Counted from the first letter of the stretch, positions 53,751 through 63,315 are shown. The stretch is DNA of 64,000 bases from JANXUC01 sp964619065 (GCA_964619065.1 CAZUCC010000015.1:12375-76374); one strand, 5' to 3'. A program made the numbers and translations. The notes: generated by a model not told the origin, from the letters alone.

Positions 53751-55452
53751 CAACGAACTGCTGCTGAAAAGCTTTGTCACGGAAACTGGGGAAGGCCTCG
53801 CTCGAATGGAAGAGGCTCTGTTGGAGCTGGAATCGCATCCTGGCGATGCGGAACTGATCAATACCGTCTTTCGGGTCGTGCATACGTTCAAAGGCAATGC
53901 AGCAATCTTTGAATTGCAGTATGCGCAGGAGTTCGCCCACGCACTGGAAGACCTGCTCGATAAGCTCCGCACGCACCAGATCAACTTTTCTCCTGAGATT
54001 GCCGACATTCTTCTGGATTCTCAGGACGTTCTGAGGGAACTGACCGCTGGGGCTGCCGCCGGAAAAGACCCGGCTACGCCACGATCTAAAACCGTATTGC
54101 AAAGAATCCGCGGGCAGGCCCAACCCAAGCCAACGGGCCAGTCGAATGGAAGGACCAAAGGCGGGAAGAATAAATCAAAGCAAGCTCCGCATTCGGAACA
54201 AAGCAGCGACCAAGCCAAGTCGGGATCAGCCAAAGATACTCCTGCGGACAATGTGCAGCCCCTTGTGGCACGAGCTGCTGCGCGCACGTTGCGTGTGGAC
54301 ATCCAAAAACTCGACCGCCTGTTGGATTTGACAGGAGAAATCGCCATCGCTCGAGGAAGGACAACGCGCCTTCTCGAAGGCAAGGAGCAGCTTTCCATCG
54401 AAGAACTGGCGGAGGCCCACAGCACAGAGGCCTCTCTGCAGGCCGAACTGGAAGAGCTTGTTATGAAGGTCCGAATGGTTCCGGTCGGGCCGTTGTTTCA
54501 ACAGTATCAACGCACAGTTCGCGATCTTGCCAAGGAACTCGGAAAGACTGTCAACCTGCAAATCGAGGGTGACGATGTCGAGGTAGACACATCCATCGTC
54601 GAACATCTTCGCGATCCACTTCTCCACATGGTTCGCAATGCACTGGACCACGGCATCGAAGTGCCCGACCAGAGACGCAAGGCCGGCAAGCCGGCAACAG
54701 GAACTATTATTCTGCGCGCTACGCATCAGTCGGGAGGAATTAGCGTCGAAGTCGAGGATGATGGCGCGGGCCTGGACCGGAACAAGATTCTTGGGGCCGC
54801 CATGAAGCGCGGTGTGGTCATCGACGACGCCGGCATGTCCGATCAGGAAGTCTACCAGCTGGTTTTCGAGTCCGGGCTCTCCACCGCTGGCCACATCAGC
54901 AACCTCTCCGGCCGGGGCGTCGGCATGGATGTGGTTCGCCGCAATGTGCTGGCCCTGCGCGGAAGCGTCAGCATCACGAGCCGCCCTAGACTGGGATCGA
55001 CAGTTTTTCTGCGCTTTCCCCTGACGCTCGCGATCATAGAAGGTTTTGCCGTCGACGTGGGCGGCAACACTTATGTGATTCCGCTTGACCACGTTATCGA
55101 GTGCGTTGACCTGCCTGCGGAAGAGCGTTCCGCCGGGGGCGGGAACGGCATCATCAATTTGCGTGGCGAACCGCTTCCCTACCTCGATCTGGCGCAGCAC
55201 TTCGGCTGCGCCGCAGACCGCCAGAGGCGGCAAAGCGTAATTGTCGTCCGTAACGAATCGCGGATGGCCGGATTGGTTGTCGACGCATTGCACGGAGAGA
55301 CGCAAACCGTGATCAAGCCCCTGGGCAAGTTCTTTGAGGATATTCGTTGGGCGTCGGGTACCTCCATCTTGGGCAATGGCAAAGTGGCGTTGATTCTGGA
55401 TGTCGCCACACTGCTGCGAGAGTTTTGCAAGAACGAAGTATTGGTTGGATGA
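53740..55452 (+). CDS. cheA: CheA chemotaxis histidine kinase
   Basis: 570 residues from ATG 53740 (MEIDNELLLKSFVTE). The HPt domain (~1-105) has phospho-accepting H48 in FRVVHTFKGNAAIF; a Lys/Gln/Ser linker follows (~110-185), then the dimerisation domain, HATPase_c (LLHMVRNALDHGIEVP, GRGVGMDVVRRNV) and a C-terminal CheW-like domain (GFAVDVGGNTYVIPLDHVIECV). No CheY-binding P2 is evident. It phosphorylates the CheY-like proteins and CheB of this operon. Length is typical of a CheA without P2. Confidence 0.95.
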   Translation: MEIDNELLLKSFVTETGEGLARMEEALLELESHPGDAELINTVFRVVHTFKGNAAIFELQYAQEFAHALEDLLDKLRTHQINFSPEIADILLDSQDVLRELTAGAAAGKDPATPRSKTVLQRIRGQAQPKPTGQSNGRTKGGKNKSKQAPHSEQSSDQAKSGSAKDTPADNVQPLVARAAARTLRVDIQKLDRLLDLTGEIAIARGRTTRLLEGKEQLSIEELAEAHSTEASLQAELEELVMKVRMVPVGPLFQQYQRTVRDLAKELGKTVNLQIEGDDVEVDTSIVEHLRDPLLHMVRNALDHGIEVPDQRRKAGKPATGTIILRATHQSGGISVEVEDDGAGLDRNKILGAAMKRGVVIDDAGMSDQEVYQLVFESGLSTAGHISNLSGRGVGMDVVRRNVLALRGSVSITSRPRLGSTVFLRFPLTLAIIEGFAVDVGGNTYVIPLDHVIECVDLPAEERSAGGGNGIINLRGEPLPYLDLAQHFGCAADRQRRQSVIVVRNESRMAGLVVDALHGETQTVIKPLGKFFEDIRWASGTSILGNGKVALILDVATLLREFCKNEVLVG

Positions 55453-55506
55453 AGTAGCGGTAACCATAAATTTTGTAAGGGTTGAAGACCACAAAGGGGA
55501 CGAACC

Positions 55507-56931
55507 ATGCAAGGAATAAAAAAATTATTGACATCGTTGGCAGTCGGAACAGTGCTTGCCATGAACTTCGCCGCGGCAGCGGAAGGACAGACGGGGAGCA
55601 TCGCAAAAACTGAGAATGTCAGTCAACCCGGTTCCGCTGTGCCTGCCACAACCGCTACGGGGGCAGTTGCCAGCGGAGCGCCCAGTGCGGACGATGTCTC
55701 CGAACTGAAGAGCGAAATGAAGCAGTTACGCGCGCTGGTGGAGCAGCAGCAGGCGCAAATTGAAAAACTGAGGAGCGGCAGTTCGCCATCCAACGAATCC
55801 CCTGTTTCAACCAGTCCGGCACAAACTCCCACGCCTACTCTTTCCGCCGCTCCGCAAGCCGCTGGGGACTCCGCTCCCGAGCAGATGATCCGGCCTTTTA
55901 AAATCGGTGGTTTCGCGAACTGGGCTTACGGAAAAACCAACAATGCGAATGAGTATGATCTGGCCACGCAACACGGGCGGTTCGACAACATTGATATGGG
56001 CCTGATTCTTACCCTGGGCCTTACCCCGCATGTGAATGCTACCGCGCAGGTTTCCTTCCAGAGTGCAGACGACCACACCGAAACGGATGTGGATTTTGCT
56101 TTCCTGGACTGGAAAGTCAACGACAAGCTCAATGTGCGCGCTGGACAAATCAAAAATCCATTCGGCTTGTACAGCGAATATCAGGGCATTGGTACGGTGT
56201 ATCCCTTCAACGATACCCCGCAGAGCATCTATGGAGGGACAAGCATCGGGAACGAGTTTTATCGCGGCATTGGCATCACGGGCATAGGCTTCACAACCAA
56301 GAAATGGGAAATGGACTATGACCTGTTCTTCGGTGGAGGGTTGAACGACGAGGTCAATCCTGCCGAATCGATTCGGGAGGCCATTGCGGCGATCCAGCCG
56401 ACTGTCACAATTGAAGGTGGCAGCGAGGAGATTCGCCAAACGTTTGGTGGCCGTCTCACATTGGCCCGGCCCGACAACGGTTTCAAGTTTGGCATCAATG
56501 GCAATACAGGAATCTCTCCGGACAAGGGCCGCCACAATGTGGTGGGCCTGTTCGCCAGCTACGACACCAGCAAGTGGCTGCTCCGCTCCGAGTTCGCTTC
56601 TTCCTTCGAGCCGGGATTCGTGCACTTCAACGGGGTGTATGTGGAAGCCGGCTACAAGGTTACCCAGCACTGGCAACCGATTTTCCGCTATGAACGAGCA
56701 CGGCAGAGCCTGGCGAATTCCGCGGCCGTTCCCGACCAGTTCAAATCTCATAGTGAAGTTGCCGGCGGCCTGAATTATTGGGTCAATCCCAAAGCCGTGG
56801 TTAAGTTCTCCTACCACCACGTCGAGGGCAATTTGCTTTCCGTGCAGCGGGGAGAACTTGATATCACCAATCTGAGCGCAGTGCCGAAGACGACTGATCT
56901 GGCAACCTTCGGCCTGGGCTTTGTGTTTTAA
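55507..56931 (+). CDS. Outer-membrane porin, phosphate-selective O/P-like
   Basis: 474 residues with a signal peptide and a Gly/Pro/Ser-rich segment. Residues ~60-85 form a coiled coil (ELKSEMKQLRALVEQQQAQIEKL) typical of SLH-less acidobacterial/OprP-like porins, followed by a beta-barrel (FKIGGFANWAYGKTNN, AQVSFQSADDHTETDVDFAFLDWKVND, TTDLATFGLGFVF end). It would form a general or anion-selective pore. Its place inside a chemosensory operon, before a PBP-like protein and the MCP, is unusual. Confidence 0.83.
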   Translation: MQGIKKLLTSLAVGTVLAMNFAAAAEGQTGSIAKTENVSQPGSAVPATTATGAVASGAPSADDVSELKSEMKQLRALVEQQQAQIEKLRSGSSPSNESPVSTSPAQTPTPTLSAAPQAAGDSAPEQMIRPFKIGGFANWAYGKTNNANEYDLATQHGRFDNIDMGLILTLGLTPHVNATAQVSFQSADDHTETDVDFAFLDWKVNDKLNVRAGQIKNPFGLYSEYQGIGTVYPFNDTPQSIYGGTSIGNEFYRGIGITGIGFTTKKWEMDYDLFFGGGLNDEVNPAESIREAIAAIQPTVTIEGGSEEIRQTFGGRLTLARPDNGFKFGINGNTGISPDKGRHNVVGLFASYDTSKWLLRSEFASSFEPGFVHFNGVYVEAGYKVTQHWQPIFRYERARQSLANSAAVPDQFKSHSEVAGGLNYWVNPKAVVKFSYHHVEGNLLSVQRGELDITNLSAVPKTTDLATFGLGFVF

Positions 56932-56941
56932 GGAGACTGCA

Positions 56942-57397
56942 ATGAAACCAAGGAAAACAACCATGAAACTCCATACCCTGATTGCGGTTGTCCTGATGGT
57001 AGCTCTTCCGCAGACACAAGTGCAGGCGGAGGGACGAGGCGGCTATAAAGTAGTGGCCAATCCTTCCATCTCTATCGGCAGCATCAGCCGCGACGAGCTA
57101 TCGCGCATCTTCCTGAAGAAGGCGAGTAAATTCCATGACGGGCATTCCGCCACGCCGGTGGACCTGCCTGCCAATTCCGGCGTCCGGGACAATTTCTCCC
57201 GCGACGTGCATGGGAAACCCACTTCCGCCGTGGAAGCCTACTGGCAACAGCAGGTGTTCTCCGGCAAGGAAGTTCCTCCCGCGGAAAAAAGCGAGAGTGG
57301 TGCGCTCGACTTTGTCCGGAACAATTCCAATGGAATTACCTACGTGTCCCCAGGGGCGGACACAGATGGCGTGAAGGTAATTAACGTCACCGACTAA
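56942..57397 (+). CDS. Small phosphate-binding-protein-like periplasmic protein
   Basis: 151 residues from ATG 56942 (MKPRKTTMKLHTLIAVVLM signal). The wording is the PBP-like PF12849 family: YKVVANPSISIGSISRDELSRIFLKK, HGKPTSAVEAYWQQQVFSGK, VRNNSNGITYVSPGAD. The family resembles truncated PstS; it often lacks the full phosphate site. It probably binds a ligand for the adjacent MCP or serves the porin. It follows the porin by 10 bp. Confidence 0.8.
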   Translation: MKPRKTTMKLHTLIAVVLMVALPQTQVQAEGRGGYKVVANPSISIGSISRDELSRIFLKKASKFHDGHSATPVDLPANSGVRDNFSRDVHGKPTSAVEAYWQQQVFSGKEVPPAEKSESGALDFVRNNSNGITYVSPGADTDGVKVINVTD

Positions 57398-57426
57398 CGG
57401 AAGGAATCGCGTTTAAGGAGAGGACC

Positions 57427-59067
57427 ATGTTTAGCAAACTCAAGTTTCAGCACAAGATGTTGATCGGCCCGGCATTAGCTGCTTTAGCGTTTTGCCTGGT
57501 GCTTTCGATCACCCTGCTCTTTGGCTCTCGTAGCGTTAGCCAGATGCAACAGGTCGAAACCGGCTATTACCCGTCTGTGGAAATGAGCCGGGATCTGGAA
57601 GAAGCTCTCTCTGGAATTCAACGTGGCTTGCAAGACGCCGTGGCCGCCAAGAACACAGAAGCACTCGCCGATACGGACGTCTTGAAAGACAAATTCCTCC
57701 AGCGCCTGCAAAAGGAACAGAACAATCCCGTACTCGACCGCCGCGATCTCGAGCAACTGAATGCAGAAATGACGGACTACTACCTGCAGGCGCGGGAAAC
57801 CACGGCGCGCATGATCTCCGGCAGTGTGACCGATGGCCTCAGTGAATCGCTCGCGGCCATGCGGGCCAAGTACAACGCAATCCACGACAAGCTCCAGGCA
57901 AATACCCAGCGCGACAAAATGAGCATCAATCGCGCCTTCGAAGCAACGAAAGACTCTCAGCAGCGAGCCATTCTACTGACCTTTATCGTTTCGCTGCTCT
58001 GCCTTGGCCCCATGATCGGGGCGACTTGGTATGTCTCCCGAATTGTGACACGCTCGTTGCTCGAAGCGGTGCGCGTCGCCAATGAGCTCTCGCAGGGAAA
58101 CCTGACAGGACAAGTGCAAGTGTACGGAAACGACGAAACTGGACAGATGTTGCAAGCTTTAAAAGATATGTCCGGGCGACTTTCGCAAACGCTCGCAGAG
58201 GTCAAGACTTCGGCAACAGCGCTAGCCTCGGCGTCAGCGCAAGTAGCAGCGGGGGCGCAGACCGTGTCCCAGGGTACGTCCGAACAGGCCGCTTCGGTTG
58301 AGGAAACAACCAGCAGCTTGGAAGAGATGAGCGCTTCCATCAATCAGAACGCGGAAAACAGTCGCCAGATGGAGCTGATGTCGACGAAAGGCGCCAGTGA
58401 CGCGGAAGCCAGCGGCCAGGTGGTCAATGAAACGGTAGGCGCGATGAAGGCGATTGCCGAAAAAATCTCGTTCATCGAAGAAATTGCCTATCAGACGAAT
58501 TTGCTCGCTCTGAATGCAGCGATTGAAGCGGCTCGTGCTGGTGACCACGGAAAGGGCTTCGCTGTTGTGGCTTCGGAAGTGCGGAAATTGGCCGAACGGA
58601 GCCAGACATCGGCGAAGGAAATCGGTACCCTGGCCTCTGCCAGCGTGCAGGTGGCAGAGCGTTCAGGCAAGCTGCTGGATGAATTGGTCCCGTCCATTCG
58701 CAAAACAGCGGACTTGGTTCAGGAGGTGGCTGCGGCTTCGCGCGAACAGTCTTCCGGTGTCGCTCAGATTAACAAGGCGATGGGACAAGTGGACCAGGTA
58801 ACGCAGCGCAACGCGACCGCGGCCGAGGAGATGTCCAGCACGGCCGAAGAATTGTCATCCCAGTCGGAAGCGCTCATGCAGTTGATGTCTTTCTTCCGTA
58901 CCGACGAATCGGCAGAACAGTATTCCTCGAGAGGATCGCGACCAGCGGCACATGCTCCATGGACACCTGGCTCTTGGCAGCCTCAGAGGCAGAATTGGGC
59001 GCCTCACGCACCTGCGCACCACGAACCCAAAGAAAATCTCGCAAGAGGACACAGCACAGGAATCTGA
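57427..59067 (+). CDS. Methyl-accepting chemotaxis protein
   Basis: 546 residues: TM1 ~11-33, a helical four-helix-bundle sensor (~40-175), TM2 ~178-200, HAMP, and the signalling coiled coil with the hairpin EIAYQTNLLALNAAIEAARAGDHGKGFAVVASEVRKLAERS. The C-terminus is a Pro/His/Gln-rich tail without the NWETF CheR tether. It transmits ligand binding to CheA through CheW. The PBP-like protein upstream is a candidate ligand-binding partner. Confidence 0.94.
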   Translation: MFSKLKFQHKMLIGPALAALAFCLVLSITLLFGSRSVSQMQQVETGYYPSVEMSRDLEEALSGIQRGLQDAVAAKNTEALADTDVLKDKFLQRLQKEQNNPVLDRRDLEQLNAEMTDYYLQARETTARMISGSVTDGLSESLAAMRAKYNAIHDKLQANTQRDKMSINRAFEATKDSQQRAILLTFIVSLLCLGPMIGATWYVSRIVTRSLLEAVRVANELSQGNLTGQVQVYGNDETGQMLQALKDMSGRLSQTLAEVKTSATALASASAQVAAGAQTVSQGTSEQAASVEETTSSLEEMSASINQNAENSRQMELMSTKGASDAEASGQVVNETVGAMKAIAEKISFIEEIAYQTNLLALNAAIEAARAGDHGKGFAVVASEVRKLAERSQTSAKEIGTLASASVQVAERSGKLLDELVPSIRKTADLVQEVAAASREQSSGVAQINKAMGQVDQVTQRNATAAEEMSSTAEELSSQSEALMQLMSFFRTDESAEQYSSRGSRPAAHAPWTPGSWQPQRQNWAPHAPAHHEPKENLARGHSTGI

Positions 59068-59077
59068 GGAGACGGGC

Positions 59078-59596
59078 ATGACAGCAACCGCGAAAGATGC
59101 CGTGGAACAGAAGCAATACTTGACCTTTCTTCTTTCCGGAGAGGAATACGCAATCAGTATTCTGCGGGTAAAAGAAATCATTGGGTATGACACGGTGACA
59201 GCTGTACCAAAAACTCCGAAGTGGATCCGTGGGGTAATCAACCTGCGCGGGAACGTAGTTCCCGTGGTTGACCTGGCGGTCAGGTTTGGAATCGGCGAGC
59301 GCCCTATTACCAAGATGACTTGCATCATCATCGTGGAATCGCAACTGGAGGGCCAGAACACCTTGATGGGAGTCATGGCCGACGCCGTAAGTCAGGTTAT
59401 GGACATCGCCGCGGGAGATATTCAACCAGTTCCCGCCTTCGGCGCCCGTATCCGTGTGGACTACCTGCAAGGGATGGCACAACTGGAGAAGAAGTTTGCC
59501 ATGTTGCTGGATATTGACAAGGTGCTTTCTGGGGACGAAATACTAGGCCTGCAGGAAGTAACCTCAAAGGCGGAAAGCCGCTCTGCTTCGGCATAA
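59078..59596 (+). CDS. cheW: CheW coupling protein
   Basis: 172 residues from ATG 59078. CheW core: YLTFLLSGEEYAISILRVKEIIGYDTVTAVP, WIRGVINLRGNVVPVVDLAVRFG, TLMGVMADAVSQVMDIAAGDIQPVP, VDYLQGMAQLEKKFAMLLDIDKVL. It links the MCP to CheA. It begins 10 bp after the MCP gene. Confidence 0.95.
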   Translation: MTATAKDAVEQKQYLTFLLSGEEYAISILRVKEIIGYDTVTAVPKTPKWIRGVINLRGNVVPVVDLAVRFGIGERPITKMTCIIIVESQLEGQNTLMGVMADAVSQVMDIAAGDIQPVPAFGARIRVDYLQGMAQLEKKFAMLLDIDKVLSGDEILGLQEVTSKAESRSASA

Positions 59597-59641
59597 CCAA
59601 ACATCATTTTTTAGCAGGCTGAGAAAGACGTCGAGGTTTTT

Positions 59642-60010
59642 ATGTCAAAGAAAATTCTGCTGGTGGACGATTCCGCTACATCACGAATGAAGACACGATC
59701 CATATTCGGCAACCAAAAGGACTACGAGTTCATCAGCGCTTGCGACGGCAAGGAAGGAGTGGAGAAGGCGCTTGCAGAGAAGCCCGACATGATCTTGATG
59801 GATGTAGAAATGCCTCGCATGACTGGGATCGAAGCTTGCCGGGTTCTCCGGCAAATCGAGGCCACGGAAAAAACTCCGATCATCTTGATGACAATGCGCG
59901 GCGAAGAGAAGTTCGTCAAGGCCGGCCGCGCCTGCGGTTGCACCGATTACCTGCTGAAGCCTGTCAACGAAGAAAAGCTGCTGGCTGCGGTCAAGAAGTA
60001 CATCAAATGA
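59642..60010 (+). CDS. CheY-like response regulator
   Basis: 122 residues, single receiver: LLVDDSATSRMKTRSIF, acceptor Asp in MILMDVEMPRMTGIEACR, IILMTMRGEEKFVKAGRACGCTDYLLKPVNEEKLL. It resembles the 52197 receiver but is a distinct paralogue. It overlaps the CheR start by ATGA. One of the two may be the output and the other a phosphate sink. Confidence 0.94.
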   Translation: MSKKILLVDDSATSRMKTRSIFGNQKDYEFISACDGKEGVEKALAEKPDMILMDVEMPRMTGIEACRVLRQIEATEKTPIILMTMRGEEKFVKAGRACGCTDYLLKPVNEEKLLAAVKKYIK

Positions 60011-60993
60011 GGAGTCGCAGCTCCCAGATTCGGAACGCTATCCTAACCGCGGCGGTGTCAATTCAAGAGACGAAAGCTCCTTCCATCCACAGCCGCACTA
60101 TAAAAGCGCAATGTCTCCTGTCTGACACAACCCCCCATGGAATCTCCGTGAAAGAGTTCCTGCGTTTCCAGGAATTAATCTACCGGGAATCTGGGATCTG
60201 GTTATCGGATGCCAAAGCCGGTCTACTTACCGGGAGGCTCTCCAAACGTCTTCGCACTCTGAACTTCGTTAATTTCTCGCAATACTATGAACGGGTCAAC
60301 CTGGACTACGAAGAACGATGCACGATGTTGGATCTCATCACTACGAATGAGACACACTTCTTCCGCGAGCCAGTCCATTTCCAATTTTTAGAGGAGCGCA
60401 TTTTGCCGGCTTGGCAAGCCGCCGCAGATGCCGGACAGCGCCCACGTACGATCCGAGTCTGGAGCGCTGGCTGTTCCACCGGGCAAGAGGCCTATTCCCT
60501 GGCGATGATGCTGGTGGATCACTTCCCGCCTTCTCGCAGCTGGTCGATTGAAATACTGGCGACCGACCTCTCTCGCCGTGCCCTGGATATCGCCGAGCAA
60601 GGAATTTGGAATGCTGAAAAGGCGAGCGAGATACCACGCCACTACCTGCGCGCATACACCTTAAAAGGAGTGGGCGACAACCAAGGCAAGATCAAAGCAG
60701 CCCCTGCGGTTCGGGTCGTTCGCTTTCAGCGTTTAAACTTGAACGATGCATCTTTTCCTGGGCTCGGCACTTTCGATCTGATCTTCTGCCGCAATGTGCT
60801 CATCTATTTTGACGCCGAGAGCAGGAAGCGTGTCATTGGACGTTTGCTCAATCATCTGGAACTCGACGGTCTTCTGTTCGTAGGCCATGCGGAGACTCTG
60901 AATGCCGTGTATCCCTCCCTGCGGTGCATTATCCCGACTGTCTACGGTCATGGGGAAAATAGGAGGGCAGCCAGAGATGCAACTTGGAGATAG
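60007..60993 (+). CDS. cheR: CheR receptor methyltransferase
   Basis: 328 residues from ATG 60007, overlapping the receiver stop (ATGA); an upstream open frame is just the receiver gene in another frame. The N-terminal helical domain (FLRFQELIYRESGIWLS) is followed by a SAM-binding domain (RVWSAGCSTGQEAYSLAMMLVDHF, EILATDLSRRALDIAEQGIW, FDLIFCRNVLIYFD). It methylates glutamates of the MCP. It overlaps CheB by 17 bp. Confidence 0.94.
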   Translation: MRSRSSQIRNAILTAAVSIQETKAPSIHSRTIKAQCLLSDTTPHGISVKEFLRFQELIYRESGIWLSDAKAGLLTGRLSKRLRTLNFVNFSQYYERVNLDYEERCTMLDLITTNETHFFREPVHFQFLEERILPAWQAAADAGQRPRTIRVWSAGCSTGQEAYSLAMMLVDHFPPSRSWSIEILATDLSRRALDIAEQGIWNAEKASEIPRHYLRAYTLKGVGDNQGKIKAAPAVRVVRFQRLNLNDASFPGLGTFDLIFCRNVLIYFDAESRKRVIGRLLNHLELDGLLFVGHAETLNAVYPSLRCIIPTVYGHGENRRAARDATWR

Positions 60994-62101
60994 CCGCGAA
61001 AGGAAAATCCAGGTGCTGGTTGTCGACGACTCGGCGGTGGTACGGCAGGTATTGGAGACCGTACTGTCGCAAGAGCCAGACATGTCGGTTACCGTCGCCT
61101 CCGATCCACTGATCGCTCAACAGAAGATGAGTCGAGTCCGTCCGGACGTTATCTTGCTCGATCTCGAAATGCCAAGAATGGATGGGCTTACCTTCTTGCG
61201 CAAGATTATGGCCGAGGATCCGATACCAACTGTGATCTGCTCCGGCAATGCCAAGCAGGGAACGGAAGCGGCTTTGCGCGCATTGGATGAGGGTGCGGTA
61301 GGCATTCTTTCCAAACCACAACTTGGAGTCCGCAATTTCCTGTACGAATCTGGCCTCGTTCTCATCGACATGGTGAGGTCGGCAGCCGAGGCGCACATCC
61401 ACCTTCGCGTCTCATCAGAACAGCTACGCCGGGGAACCGCGATGCGCCCTTCACGGCTTCTGCCTCGCAGCCCGGATGCGCCGGGCAACCGGATAGTGGC
61501 AATTGGAGCTTCCACGGGAGGCACGGAAGCGCTCACCGAAGTCCTGACTACATTGCCGGCGAATGCTCCGGGCATCGTCATGGTTCAGCATATGCCGGAA
61601 GTGTTCACGGCTGCCTTTGCCCGAAGACTGGATAGCCTATGCCAGATTGAGGTCAAAGAGGCGGAGGATGGCGATACGATTTCGCCGGGGCGGGCTCTCC
61701 TAGCTCCTGGTAATCGTCATATGTCTGTTCGAAGCGGGCGAGGTCGGAATTTCGTGGAACTCGCAGATGGTCCACTCGTCTCCCGCCATCGCCCGAGTGT
61801 GGACGTGCTATTTCGTTCTGTGGCGCAAGCCGTGGGCCCAGACGCTTTGGGGATTATTCTAACTGGCATGGGGAACGACGGTGCTCAGGGTCTGTTGCAA
61901 ATGAAGAATGCAGGCGCGGAAACCATCGCTCAAGACGAAGCCACTTGCGTCGTTTTTGGAATGCCGAAGGAGGCTCTCTCTTGCGGTGCTGTCGATCTGG
62001 TACTGCCGTTGTCCAAGGTGCCAGCCAGGATACTTGGGGGTCGTGTCCAGAAAAGCGCGGGTGCGGCCAGCGGGAGTGCAAAGCTAAAATCCCTTTCTTA
62101 A
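60977..62101 (+). CDS. cheB: CheB receptor methylesterase
   Basis: 374 residues from ATG 60977 (MQLGDSRERK). The receiver has D62 in ILLDLEMPRMDGLTF; the C-terminal methylesterase has the triad: Ser in IGASTGGTEALTEV, His in MVQHMPEVFTAAF and Asp in TGMGNDGAQGLLQM. It removes methyl groups and can deamidate receptors after CheA phosphorylation. It ends the operon; 371 bp follow before the tRNA. Confidence 0.94.
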   Translation: MQLGDSRERKIQVLVVDDSAVVRQVLETVLSQEPDMSVTVASDPLIAQQKMSRVRPDVILLDLEMPRMDGLTFLRKIMAEDPIPTVICSGNAKQGTEAALRALDEGAVGILSKPQLGVRNFLYESGLVLIDMVRSAAEAHIHLRVSSEQLRRGTAMRPSRLLPRSPDAPGNRIVAIGASTGGTEALTEVLTTLPANAPGIVMVQHMPEVFTAAFARRLDSLCQIEVKEAEDGDTISPGRALLAPGNRHMSVRSGRGRNFVELADGPLVSRHRPSVDVLFRSVAQAVGPDALGIILTGMGNDGAQGLLQMKNAGAETIAQDEATCVVFGMPKEALSCGAVDLVLPLSKVPARILGGRVQKSAGAASGSAKLKSLS

Positions 62102-62472
62102 GGAACCAAAGAAACTCCCATTTCTAAAAATAGCGAACAAGACACCCGGTCATAGCCCCGGACGGTGCCATTTATGCCGCTACGTACGACGGCGAATTCT
62201 TCGCGTTGTACCCTCCCAGCCACGCAAATCCACAGGCTTAACGACACCACGCCCTGCCGCTCGCTGTTGAAATATCGCCTTAGTGCTAACGATGCCAGCG
62301 TCGGTTCGTCACTCGGGCGTGCGGTCTGCGATGCGGAAGTTGTCCAGAGACGGGCTTCGGGCAAGAGGTGAGATCAGTGACAATCCGCTGTGGCATACCC
62401 ATCCCTCGCGCAGCGCGACCTTTGGGTTATGAGCCTACCGGTACTCGCTTTCGGGGTCGTTACCGATTTTGT
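62102..62472. other. Intergenic region after the chemosensory operon
   Basis: 371 bp with only short open frames lacking ribosome sites or recognisable protein. No terminator of classical form was seen. Otherwise nothing. Confidence 0.55.
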
Positions 62473-62550
62473 TGGCGTCCCCGACGGGATTTGAACCCGT
62501 GTTATCGCCGTGAAAGGGCGGTGTCCTAGGCCAGGCTAGACGACGGGGAC
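62473..62550 (-). tRNA. tRNA-Glu (UUC)
   Basis: The minus strand gives a complete cloverleaf: acceptor GTCCCCG/CGGGGAC, D-arm GTCTAG with CTAGGAC, anticodon loop CTTTCAC (TTC), GGGTTCAAATCCC T-arm, and an encoded CCA. It closely resembles E. coli tRNA-Glu. The outermost anticodon-stem pair is C-A instead of the usual C-G. Confidence 0.95.
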
Positions 62551-62586
62551 GTTGGGCAGGAATGCTCGCGAATCACCGAACATCTG

Positions 62587-62615
62587 ATCGTAGCAGCCAC
62601 CTGCATCACTGTCAA
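62587..62615 (-). promoter_or_regulatory. Promoter of tRNA-Glu
   Basis: On the minus strand a perfect TTGACA (62615-62610), exactly 17 bp, then TACGAT (62592-62587), 36 bp before the tRNA. It is a near-consensus sigma-70 type promoter. Confidence 0.75.
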
Positions 62616-62721
62616 AAATTCCTGTCTTGCAGGAAAACAACATCATGACCAGCCCAGCCTCCGGCACTCCCCGCTCGGCAAGCATTACAATATGTGCACA
62701 GGGCTTGCCCCGCACTCATCT

Positions 62722-63315
62722 ATGCCTGATCCGCTTTTTCTCAGCCTGTGGTTTTCCGACTTCAACGGTCCGGCCATGCTGCCGCACATGCTGGCCGTGT
62801 TGCAGCAGTTCCCTTTTTCTGAGCAGCGCCCCGGCGTCACCTACGCCGCCGTGCAGCCGGTTTCCTGGAACGAGGCCAGCATTCTGGAGCGCCGCTTTGT
62901 CCCCGGCATCACGCCCGGAGAGGCGCTGGTCGTCGCCGCCGATCTGATCCACGACGACTACGCTTTCGTCTTCGACATCTACTGGGATCTTTGGACGCCC
63001 AACGACTCCGGTGACGACTGGAGCCTGACTCCCAGCCTCGTGAAGCTCATTGTGCAGGGAGAAGAATTTGACGACGGCATTTTCAATGAGACCGGCCACC
63101 TCGAAATCGATTTCGGTCTCGACTCGCTGTTCGTTCCCGAACATATTGGTCTGACGGACGAAACTCAGGCCAAGATCCGCGACAACGTGGCCAAACTGGT
63201 AGCATTCACAAAACAATTGGAAACCAGCACGCGCGCCACCTCCCGCCGCCTCTGGTCCGACTCCGAAGAGAGCCTCCCGCAAAAACTAATCGCAAGACTC
63301 CAGAAAGTGCAGTAG
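62722..63315 (+). CDS. Conserved-looking hypothetical protein
   Basis: 197 residues from ATG 62722 (MPDPLFLSLWFSDF); an in-frame start at 62692 adds ten residues. It is soluble, acidic and rich in aromatic residues, for example PFSEQRPGVTYAAVQPVSWNEA and DLIHDDYAFVFDIYWDLWTP. No signal peptide or catalytic motif was recognised. Codon use looks normal for the window. Convergent with ppdK remnants. Confidence 0.6.
   Translation: MPDPLFLSLWFSDFNGPAMLPHMLAVLQQFPFSEQRPGVTYAAVQPVSWNEASILERRFVPGITPGEALVVAADLIHDDYAFVFDIYWDLWTPNDSGDDWSLTPSLVKLIVQGEEFDDGIFNETGHLEIDFGLDSLFVPEHIGLTDETQAKIRDNVAKLVAFTKQLETSTRATSRRLWSDSEESLPQKLIARLQKVQ

Noticed and set aside
54226..55512. 428-residue minus-strand frame
   Set aside because: Antisense shadow of cheA.
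55807..56964. 385-residue minus-strand frame
   Set aside because: Antisense shadow of the porin gene.
62165..62371. 68-residue plus-strand frame
   Set aside because: No ribosome site, no recognisable domain, low-complexity composition.
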